Shown one piece after another: positions 1 through 4,782 of a stretch of 5,146 bases of DNA. How positions within the stretch are numbered: the stretch's first letter is position 1; every line of letters begins with the position of its first letter. The notes beneath the pieces were generated by a model. It saw only the letters and a list, made by a program, of their open reading frames with translations, had not been told where the DNA came from and did no database searches. The stretch covers positions 1-5,146 of the forward strand of contig JAGBYC010000219.1 in assembly GCA_017628935.1 (NCBI GenBank), read 5' to 3'. Both the position numbers and the translations under genes were made by a program. Source of the stretch: Clostridia bacterium. Lineage in GTDB: Bacteria > Bacillota > Clostridia > Christensenellales > Borkfalkiaceae.

Positions 1-433
1 TTAATTTAGCTACGGCGCGCGCAGTAACAAAATCAAACTTTTCACGATATAACGGGTTTTTACCTAAGTCTTCAGCACGAGCGTTTATAACTTTGGCGTT
101 TAATTTTAACTTTTCAACAATAGTTTTTAAATATTCACACTTTTTACCCGTTGATTCTACTAAAGTAAAGGTTAAATCGCTACGATAAATCATAAGTGGA
201 ATAGACGGAAACCCACCACCTGAACCTATTTCAATACCCGACGCGTTTAAAGGAAAGTATTTTTCACCGTAAATACTATCTAAAAAATGTTTATTATAAA
301 CGTCTAAATCTTCTTTAATTGACGTTAAATTAAATTTTTCATTATAAAAAAGTAATAAATTTTTAAATTCTGTAAGTTTTTCAACTTGAACATCTGTTAA
401 AACTATACCTTTTTCATTAAATAAATTTTTCAT
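1..433 (-). CDS. rsmG: 16S rRNA (guanine-N7) methyltransferase RsmG, N-terminal part (C-terminus off the left edge)
   Basis: RsmG (GidB) is a cytoplasmic SAM-dependent enzyme that N7-methylates a guanine in the 530 loop of 16S rRNA. I translated the minus strand by hand from the ATG at 431-433, giving 144 residues before the window edge, about 60% of the usual length. Family signatures are in the expected order: the N-terminal WNEKINLTS-like segment (YNEKFNLTS, residues 30-38), KHFLDSI (48-54), the SAM-binding glycine loop EIGSGGGFPSIPL (68-80), a following acidic strand end VESTGKK (92-98), the RAEDLG segment (119-124) and the start of ARAVAKL (138-144). The start is supported by good N-terminal alignment with known RsmG, but no Shine-Dalgarno sequence precedes it. 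It is normally the last gene of the jag-mnmE-mnmG-rsmG run. Here it stands alone as the first gene left of the origin, diverging from dnaN. Confidence 0.95.
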   Translation of the reverse strand, partial: MKNLFNEKGIVLTDVQVEKLTEFKNLLLFYNEKFNLTSIKEDLDVYNKHFLDSIYGEKYFPLNASGIEIGSGGGFPSIPLMIYRSDLTFTLVESTGKKCEYLKTIVEKLKLNAKVINARAEDLGKNPLYREKFDFVTARAVAKL

Positions 434-439
434 ACACAT

Positions 440-468
440 ATATTAACATAATTTTTTAATTTTGTTAA
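440..468 (-). promoter_or_regulatory. Candidate rsmG promoter, very close to the start codon
   Basis: On the minus strand, TTAACA (463-468; one mismatch to TTGACA) is followed after exactly 17 bases by TAATAT (440-445). A TG one base upstream of the hexamer gives an extended -10. The predicted transcription start falls at about 433, the A of the rsmG ATG, so this promoter would give a leaderless or nearly leaderless mRNA. The region is so A/T-rich that chance matches are easy, so this is tentative. Confidence 0.3.
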
Positions 469-487
469 CAGTTTAATTAAATAAAAA

Positions 488-792
488 TTATCAACTTTTA
501 AATATTTATAAACGTTTACTTATTAACTTTGTTGATATTTTTGTTTACAACTTTTTATTTATTAAAATTTCTACCTAATTACTTAAAAATAATTGCTTTT
601 TGCTTTATATTTATATATAATATATATAATAAACTGTATAAGTTTGTTTTTTATAAAAGTAAGTATTTTAGTTTTTTTATAGTTTTAGTTTATAATTTTA
701 AATTATTAACTTTTTATAAACATCACCAAAAAATTAAAAAAATAAGATGAAATCTAATAAAAACTATTTTATTTTTTACTTTTAAACTTTTA
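488..792 (+). repeat. Dispersed TTWTNAACTTTTA-like motif, about five copies in the origin region
   Basis: Same-strand copies are TTATCAACTTTTA (488-500), TTATTAACTTT (520-530), TTTACAACTTTTTA (544-557), TTATTAACTTTTTA (703-716) and TTTTAAACTTTTA (780-792). A related TTATTAACA lies on the minus strand at 811-819, inside the trio/AT region. The left half resembles a DnaA box (TTATNCACA) with the sixth-position C replaced by A. They may be degenerate DnaA boxes adapted to an A/T-rich genome or a separate repeat. Chance is not excluded, given the composition. Confidence 0.35.
604..633. other. 30-bp pure A/T tract, possible easily melted DNA
   Basis: There is no G or C from 604 to 633, and most of the tract alternates T and A (607-629). 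Such a stretch should melt easily and could help duplex opening in the origin region. It is far from the box/trio module at 788-812, so its role is uncertain and it may only reflect base composition. Confidence 0.3.
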
Positions 793-834
793 CACACACT
801 CTACTACTACTGTTAATAAAAATAGTTAAAATAT
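788..834 (+). promoter_or_regulatory. Origin unwinding module: DnaA-box-like site, DnaA-trios, A/T-rich stretch
   Basis: TTTTACACA at 788-796 differs from TTATNCACA at one position. Four bases later CTA-CTA-CTA-CTG (801-812) reads 3'-GAT-GAT-GAT-GAC-5' on the other strand, matching the published DnaA-trio pattern 3'-[G/A]A[T/A]-5' in the first three units. A/T-rich sequence follows (813-834, two G). Box, short more G/C-containing spacer, trios, A/T-rich DNA, dnaN is the same order and polarity as the B. subtilis module between dnaA and dnaN. DnaA is known to oligomerise from the box onto the trio strand to open the duplex. Binding here is inferred. Confidence 0.65.
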
Positions 835-852
835 TATAATAAAATAAAGAGG
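835..852 (+). promoter_or_regulatory. Candidate -10 element and ribosome binding site of dnaN
   Basis: TATAAT at 835-840 is a perfect -10 hexamer, but no good -35 lies 16-18 bases upstream. AAAGAGG at 846-852 is a clear Shine-Dalgarno sequence seven bases before the dnaN ATG. If this -10 is used, the transcript would start at about 847, inside the Shine-Dalgarno sequence, so a promoter further upstream may be the true one. The ribosome binding site is secure; the promoter is weak. Confidence 0.4.
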
Positions 853-859
853 TCTCAAA

Positions 860-1963
860 ATGAAATTTATCGTAAACGGAAGTGAATTATCAAACGCAAC
901 TAGTAAAGTAGTTAAAGCAATTTCAAACAAAACTACTAACCCTATTTTAGAAGGTATTAAACTTTCAGTTGTTGGTGAAGAACTTACTTTAACTGCAACT
1001 GATACTGAAATTACTATTGAAAAAACTATTCCCGTTTCAACATTTACCGAAGGTGAAACAGTTGTTCCTGGTAAATTTTTTAGCGACTTTATTAAAAAAC
1101 TTGAAAAAGTTGAAGATATATCAATTTCTTTAGAAGATAGCGAATTAAAAATTATTTATAACGATTCAGAATTTAATATTGCTACTATGAAAGCTGAAGA
1201 ATTTCCTTTAATAAATAAAAATATTAAAGAAAAGTCTGTAACGTTATATCAAAAAGATTTTAAAGACCTTATTAACAAAACTATTTTTGCTTGTTCACAA
1301 ACGGCTCATAACTCAAGCCGTGTAGACGGTTGTTTTATTACCATTGAAGATGATAAAATTTCAGCCGTTGCTACTGATACTGGTAGAATTGCTATTAATA
1401 AAAAGAAAATTGAACAAGCAAGTGAAAATTTTTCTATTATAGTTTCTCCAAGAACGTTAAAAGAAATAGTAAGTATTTTAGATAAAGACGACGAATTATT
1501 CACAATTATCGTTCAAAAGAACGTTATTATGTGTGAAGTTGAAGGTACAGTACTTATTGCATCTTTACTTGAAGGTAATTATATAGATTATAAAAACATT
1601 ATTTCACGCGAATATAAAAGTGAAATGAAAGTTAAAAAAGAAGAATTTTATATTGCTTTAGAACGCGCTTCTATCGTAGCAACTGATTATAATAAAATTG
1701 TTAAGTTTGACGTTACTGAAAATAACGTTAATATTTTAGCAAAAAGTGAAGTTGGTAAAGTTAATGAAAGCGTTCAAATAGAACTTAATGGTAAAGACGT
1801 TGAAATTGCCTTCTTCTTTAAATATATAATAGAAGCAATTAAAAATATTGATGATGAATGTGTTAAAATTTGTTTTAATTCATCTATCGAACCTTGTATT
1901 ATTAAACCTTTCTCTGGTGACGATTATCTTCATTTAATTGTACCTGTAAGAAAAAACGTTTAA
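860..1963 (+). CDS. dnaN: DNA polymerase III beta subunit (sliding clamp)
   Basis: DnaN forms a head-to-tail dimeric ring around DNA that tethers polymerase III and serves as a platform for repair and mismatch proteins. The 367 residues match the usual 365-380. Three clamp domains are expected at roughly 1-120, 128-245 and 246-367. Visible signatures include TNPILEGIKLS (26-36; usual NpILeGi), TATDTEI (45-51; the ATDxE motif), VVPGKFFSDFIKKL in domain 1, TDTGRIA in domain 2 (usual TDxHRLA) and the C-terminal LIVPVR (usual LMPxR), here followed by three extra residues, KNV. The histidine of TDxHRLA is glycine, a mild divergence. The ATG at 860 has the Shine-Dalgarno sequence AAAGAGG at a seven-base spacing. 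dnaN is the first gene right of the presumed origin, without dnaA in front and without recF or gyrB behind. Confidence 0.98.
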   Translation: MKFIVNGSELSNATSKVVKAISNKTTNPILEGIKLSVVGEELTLTATDTEITIEKTIPVSTFTEGETVVPGKFFSDFIKKLEKVEDISISLEDSELKIIYNDSEFNIATMKAEEFPLINKNIKEKSVTLYQKDFKDLINKTIFACSQTAHNSSRVDGCFITIEDDKISAVATDTGRIAINKKKIEQASENFSIIVSPRTLKEIVSILDKDDELFTIIVQKNVIMCEVEGTVLIASLLEGNYIDYKNIISREYKSEMKVKKEEFYIALERASIVATDYNKIVKFDVTENNVNILAKSEVGKVNESVQIELNGKDVEIAFFFKYIIEAIKNIDDECVKICFNSSIEPCIIKPFSGDDYLHLIVPVRKNV

Positions 1964-1967
1964 TAAG

Positions 1968-1996
1968 TTGACAAAATTTAATTTTATAATTATAAT
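1968..1996 (+). promoter_or_regulatory. Consensus sigma-A-type promoter for rpmH-rnpA-yidD-yidC-jag
   Basis: TTGACA (1968-1973) and TATAAT (1991-1996) are separated by exactly 17 bases, a perfect vegetative consensus. A second TATAAT at 1985-1990 has a spacer of only 11 and is unlikely to be used. The -35 begins four bases after the dnaN stop. Transcription should start near 2003, giving a leader of about 60 bases before rpmH. No terminator follows dnaN, so read-through from dnaN may add to expression. Confidence 0.85.
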
Positions 1997-2049
1997 ACAT
2001 AAGCATGATTTTTATAGTTATGTAAAAAAAGATAGAAAAAACCTATATT

Positions 2050-2056
2050 AAAGGAG
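2050..2056 (+). promoter_or_regulatory. Strong ribosome binding site of rpmH
   Basis: AAAGGAG lies eight bases before the rpmH ATG. It is the best Shine-Dalgarno match in the window and fits the high expression expected of a ribosomal protein. Confidence 0.8.
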
Positions 2057-2064
2057 TAATTATT

Positions 2065-2199
2065 ATGAAAAGAACTTATCAACCTAAAAAAAGACAACGT
2101 AGTAAAGTACACGGTTTCAGACAAAGAATGAAAACTAAAAACGGTAGAAACGTACTTAAAAGAAGAAGACAAAAAGGTCGTCATAAACTTTCTGCATAA
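2065..2199 (+). CDS. rpmH: 50S ribosomal protein L34
   Basis: L34 is a small, highly basic protein of the large ribosomal subunit. I translated the frame by hand: 44 residues, the standard length. It starts [18 protein letters not shown], nearly identical to the universal MKRTxQPxxRxRxxxHGF pattern, continues [11 protein letters not shown] and ends [12 protein letters not shown], the typical C-terminus. The ATG is preceded by AAAGGAG and a full consensus promoter. It is the first gene of the rpmH-rnpA-yidD-yidC-jag cluster; rnpA starts only seven bases after its stop. In most bacteria this gene lies left of dnaA and points away from it. Here it follows dnaN in the same direction. Confidence 0.98.
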   Translation: MKRTYQPKKRQRSKVHGFRQRMKTKNGRNVLKRRRQKGRHKLSA

Positions 2200-2206
2200 T
2201 AAAAAA

Positions 2207-2530
2207 GTGAATAACAAACTTAAAAAACAAAAAGATTTTGACCTTGTTTTTAATAAAGGAAATCGTGTTTTTTCTAAAAGTTTAACCTTACTTTTTATAA
2301 AAAAAGATAGTTTAAAAATAGGAATTAGCGTAAGTAAAAAACACGGTAAAGCATTTTTAAGAAATAGAATAAAAAGGCTTATACGCGCGTGTTTAGTTAA
2401 TTTTAAAAATAGTTTTAATGATAATTACTACGTGGTAATAGTTCCTAAAGTATTAGAAGAATATAGTTATTTAACGTTTTTAAATGATTTAGAGTATACT
2501 TTAAAAAAAGGTAAACTTATTAATGGTTAA
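2207..2530 (+). CDS. rnpA: Ribonuclease P protein component
   Basis: RnpA is the basic protein partner of RNase P RNA and helps bind the 5' leader of pre-tRNAs in the cytoplasm. At 107 residues it is within the family range (about 105-125). The N-terminus LKKQKDFDLVFNKGNRVFS (5-23) aligns with the family pattern. The signature region GISVSKKHGKAFLRNRIKRL (39-58) contains the conserved RNR motif at 52-54, with H46 where isoleucine or valine is common. The start is GTG at 2207. There is no other methionine codon in the frame, and this start gives the expected N-terminal length. No Shine-Dalgarno sequence is visible in the seven-base gap after rpmH, so translation is probably coupled to rpmH. 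The 3' end overlaps yidD by eight bases. Confidence 0.96.
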   Translation: MNNKLKKQKDFDLVFNKGNRVFSKSLTLLFIKKDSLKIGISVSKKHGKAFLRNRIKRLIRACLVNFKNSFNDNYYVVIVPKVLEEYSYLTFLNDLEYTLKKGKLING

Positions 2531-2765
2531 AAATTTTTTATTGTTTTTAATAAAATTTTATAGAAAGTATCTTACTTATATTTTAAAGTCAAGATGTATA
2601 TATACACCGTCGTGTTCGGTATATGCTTTAGAAGCGTTGAAAAAACGTAATCTTTTCGACGCTTTACTTTTAATTATATGGCGAATTATAAGGTGTAATC
2701 CGTTATGTCAAGGTGGGTTTGACCCCGTTCCAGATAATCCCGATTTAGTAAAGTGGGTACTTTAA
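2523..2765 (+). CDS. yidD: Membrane protein insertion efficiency factor YidD
   Basis: YidD is a small inner-face membrane-associated protein found next to rnpA and yidC. In E. coli it contacts nascent membrane proteins and helps YidC-dependent insertion. The 80 residues show the whole family pattern: an amphipathic N-terminus (LLFLIKFYRKYLTYIL, 6-21), CIYTPSCSVYALEAL (25-39, cysteines 25 and 31), WRIIRCNPLCQGGFDPVP (53-70) and C58. Asparagine 59 replaces the histidine of the E. coli RCHP motif. The ATG at 2523 lies inside the end of rnpA with AAAGG (2507-2511) upstream, so translation is likely coupled. The gene precedes yidC by 23 bases, the classical context. Confidence 0.96.
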   Translation: MVKNFLLFLIKFYRKYLTYILKSRCIYTPSCSVYALEALKKRNLFDALLLIIWRIIRCNPLCQGGFDPVPDNPDLVKWVL

Positions 2766-2788
2766 AATAAAGTAAAAGAGAGAAAATT

Positions 2789-3988
2789 ATGATATTATCA
2801 AATATTTTAGCGTCGCTTGGCGTTATAAACGAATCACTTTTAAATAACGTTCCATTAGAGGGTATTGACCAATTAGTAAAAACGTTAATAGAAACATTTT
2901 CCTTCGGTGCACCTATTGCCGTAGGTATTTTGTTATTTAGTTTACTTTTAAAAATAATACCATTACCACTTGATATTTATTCACGCGTTGCTAATAAAAA
3001 GAACGCCTTAAAAATGGAGCGTATTCGTCCAGAACTTGAAAAATTACAACGTCAATACGCTAATAATAAAGAACTTTACGCTAAAAAAATGCAAGCGTTA
3101 TATAAAAAAGAAGGTTATTCAATGATGGCATCGTGTTTACCTACTATTTTAACGCTTATTTTCTTTATTATGGTTATTTCTTCATTTAATAGATATTCAA
3201 CTTATTCAAATTTAGAAATTTACAATAATATGGCAAAATCGTACAACTATTCAATTGTAACTAATGCTAAAGTTATTGAAAATTACGATATTAAAATTGA
3301 AAACGACCAAATTATTTCTATTTCTTTAAAAAACGGTAAAAGTTTAAGTGATGAAGAAATTACGTTAATTCAAAACACTGCAAAAGACGAAGCTGCAAAA
3401 ACTTATAAAGAAGAAATTAAAAAATACGAGTTTTTATGGATAGGTAATATTTGGATAGGTGACCTTCCTTGGAAAAAGTCGTTTATTTCAGAAAATGATA
3501 TTGATTCGTTATTTAAATATTCTGAAGGTTGTAGAACGGAAGACGTTAAAGGTAACGAATTAAGTAATAAAGAAACGTTTAAAGATTTAATTTCTTCTTC
3601 ATTATTAGAAGAAGAAAAAGCAAAACCAAACGGATATCTTATTTTAGTACTTATTTCAATAGGTACAATGTTAATATCTCAACTTATTGCTACAAAAACA
3701 CAAAAAGCGCAAATGGAATTACAGTCAGTTGACGGTATGAACGGACAAGCCGCTCAAACCACCAAAATGATGACTTGGATGATGCCTATTATGTTTGGTT
3801 TCTTTGCGTTTATGTATTCGTCTGCTTTCTCGTTATATCTTATTGTAAGTACTGTATTTAGCACAATTTCTACTGTAATTATTAATAAAATTACAGAAAA
3901 AAACTTTGCAAAATACGTGCAAAAGGAAGAAGAGGATAAATACAATAAAAGATATGGGCATCTTATAAAAAATAAAAAGGAAGATTAA
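2789..3988 (+). CDS. yidC: Membrane protein insertase YidC/SpoIIIJ (Oxa1 family) with an enlarged outer loop
   Basis: YidC inserts and folds membrane proteins, alone or with SecYEG. The 399 residues show five predicted membrane segments: about 39-60, 112-132, 283-302, 326-343 and 345-366. Between the first two lies the charged cytoplasmic hairpin (65-111: ERIRPELEKLQRQYANNKEL and following), and LYKKEGYSMMASCLP (104-118) is the family motif. WIGNIWIGDLPW (217-228) corresponds to the conserved segment before the third membrane span. The family's groove arginine at the end of the first span is lysine here (K55, in LLLKIIPLPLD), which keeps the positive charge. No lipoprotein signal with a cysteine is seen at the N-terminus, unlike SpoIIIJ of Bacillus. 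About 150 residues separate spans two and three, far more than in SpoIIIJ. The tail (367-399) is lysine-rich. A weak AAAGAGAG precedes the start; jag follows after two bases. Confidence 0.96.
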   Translation: MILSNILASLGVINESLLNNVPLEGIDQLVKTLIETFSFGAPIAVGILLFSLLLKIIPLPLDIYSRVANKKNALKMERIRPELEKLQRQYANNKELYAKKMQALYKKEGYSMMASCLPTILTLIFFIMVISSFNRYSTYSNLEIYNNMAKSYNYSIVTNAKVIENYDIKIENDQIISISLKNGKSLSDEEITLIQNTAKDEAAKTYKEEIKKYEFLWIGNIWIGDLPWKKSFISENDIDSLFKYSEGCRTEDVKGNELSNKETFKDLISSSLLEEEKAKPNGYLILVLISIGTMLISQLIATKTQKAQMELQSVDGMNGQAAQTTKMMTWMMPIMFGFFAFMYSSAFSLYLIVSTVFSTISTVIINKITEKNFAKYVQKEEEDKYNKRYGHLIKNKKED

Positions 3989-3990
3989 TT

Positions 3991-4743
3991 ATGGGTTATT
4001 ATTACGGTAAGTCCGTTGATAGCGCTATTGAAGAAGGTTTAAAAGACCTTGGCGTATCAAAGGAACAAGTAGAAATCACCGTTATTGAAGAGGCTCAAAA
4101 GGGCTTGCTTGGTTTAGGCGGAAAAAAAGCAAAAGTAAAAATTGAAGTTAAGGTTGAAGATAGTAAACGCGCTTCAGATTTTTTAGACGGTTTATTTGAA
4201 AAATTAAACGTTGTTGCAACTACTGAAATTAAAGAAGACGGTGATAGAATTGAATTAAATATCGTTTCAACTTCATCATCTTATTTAATTGGTCATAGAG
4301 GTGAAATGTTAGACGCACTTCAAACGTTAGCAGGTGCAGTTGCTAACATAGGTAACGACGAATATAAACGCGTTGTTGTAGACTGTGAAAATTATCGCAG
4401 TAAACGCGAAAACACATTAATTGACTTAGCTAACAAACTTGCGTCAAAAGCAGTTAAAACGGGTAGAAAAGTTACTTTAGAACCTATGAATCCGTTTGAA
4501 AGACGCGTTATCCACTCTGCTTTAAGCGAAAACGATGAGGTTACTACTGAAAGTCAAGGCAACGAACCAAATCGTTTCGTTGTTATTATTCCTAAAAACT
4601 TAAAAACTTATAGTAAAGACGGTTTCAACCGTAAAAACAACAAGTTTGATAGAAAAGATAAGCGCGAACCAAAAGAAGAAATGATTCGTGGCGAAAAGAA
4701 ACCTTTAGGTTTTGGTACTTTTTTAGGAAACAGCCAAAAATAA
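3991..4743 (+). CDS. jag: RNA-binding protein Jag/KhpB (SpoIIIJ-associated)
   Basis: Jag (KhpB, EloR in streptococci) is a cytoplasmic RNA-binding protein. With KhpA it affects cell elongation in some Gram-positives. The 250 residues contain all three family domains: Jag-N (about 1-53, including the KGLLGLGGKKAKVKIEV segment, 37-53), a KH domain (about 85-133) with the GHRG form of the GxxG loop at 101-104, and an R3H domain (about 138-203) with the R-x3-H signature R171-H175 in NPFERRVIHSAL. Residues 204-250 are a charged, probably disordered tail. The ATG at 3991 follows AAGGAAG (3977-3983) inside the end of yidC, and only two bases separate the genes, so they are co-translated. mnmE and mnmG usually follow; here a terminator does. 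Confidence 0.96.
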   Translation: MGYYYGKSVDSAIEEGLKDLGVSKEQVEITVIEEAQKGLLGLGGKKAKVKIEVKVEDSKRASDFLDGLFEKLNVVATTEIKEDGDRIELNIVSTSSSYLIGHRGEMLDALQTLAGAVANIGNDEYKRVVVDCENYRSKRENTLIDLANKLASKAVKTGRKVTLEPMNPFERRVIHSALSENDEVTTESQGNEPNRFVVIIPKNLKTYSKDGFNRKNNKFDRKDKREPKEEMIRGEKKPLGFGTFLGNSQK

Positions 4744-4747
4744 TTAT

Positions 4748-4782
4748 AAAAAAAGCACTTAACAAAGTTAAGTGCTTTTAAT
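4748..4782. terminator. Bidirectional intrinsic terminator between jag and yyaC
   Basis: AAAAGCACTTAAC (4751-4763) and GTTAAGTGCTTTT (4767-4779) form a perfect 13-bp stem with an AAA loop. On the plus strand the stem ends in TTTT, ending the rpmH-jag transcript four bases after the jag stop. On the minus strand the run of A at 4748-4754 reads as seven U after the stem, ending yyaC just past its stop codon. One hairpin can therefore serve both convergent genes. Confidence 0.92.

Larger units (their letters stand above)
434..859. other. oriC: Probable chromosomal replication origin region (oriC)
   Basis: This 426-base gap between divergent rsmG and dnaN has no credible gene. Hand counting gives 38 G/C in 481-780 (about 13%), far below the flanking genes. 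It contains a DnaA-box-like site and a DnaA-trio run next to dnaN (788-812), several copies of a TTWTNAACTTTTA-like motif, and a 30-base pure A/T tract at 604-633. Genes on both sides are transcribed away from it, as is usual at an origin. In B. subtilis and many relatives the unwinding module lies just upstream of dnaN, as here. Perfect TTATCCACA boxes are absent, so the DnaA-binding sites would have to be degenerate. The call rests on composition, gene context and the box/trio module, not on a cluster of consensus boxes. Confidence 0.75.

Noticed and set aside
529..750. Open frame of 73 codons in the intergenic region, plus strand
   Set aside because: The product is almost only F, Y, L, I, K and N, as expected from random A/T-rich DNA. 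It has no ribosome binding site and starts inside one of the origin motifs.
778..793. Tandem ACTTTTAA / ACTTTTAC as a separate short repeat
   Set aside because: Two 8-base units differing in one base, in A/T-rich DNA. Already covered by the dispersed origin motif and the box-like site; too short to call separately.
434..859. Possible parS site or small RNA in the origin gap
   Set aside because: No TGTTNCACGTGAAACA-like sequence was found here or elsewhere in the window, and G/C content is too low for a stable structured RNA. Nothing resembles tRNA or signal-recognition-particle RNA.
1306..1503. Minus-strand open frame inside dnaN
   Set aside because: It lies wholly within a clear sliding-clamp gene and resembles no known protein; it is a shadow of dnaN codon use.
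1996..2024. Inverted repeat TACATAA / TTATGTA after the rpmH -10
   Set aside because: Seven A/T-rich pairs with a long loop, overlapping the -10 and mostly upstream of the predicted transcription start. Too weak for a terminator or riboswitch.
1990..2217. Minus-strand open frame across the rpmH promoter and gene
   Set aside because: It is antisense to the unmistakable L34 gene and its promoter, with no recognisable product.
3754..3945. Minus-strand open frame inside yidC
   Set aside because: It is a hydrophobic shadow of the YidC membrane segments, with no independent evidence.
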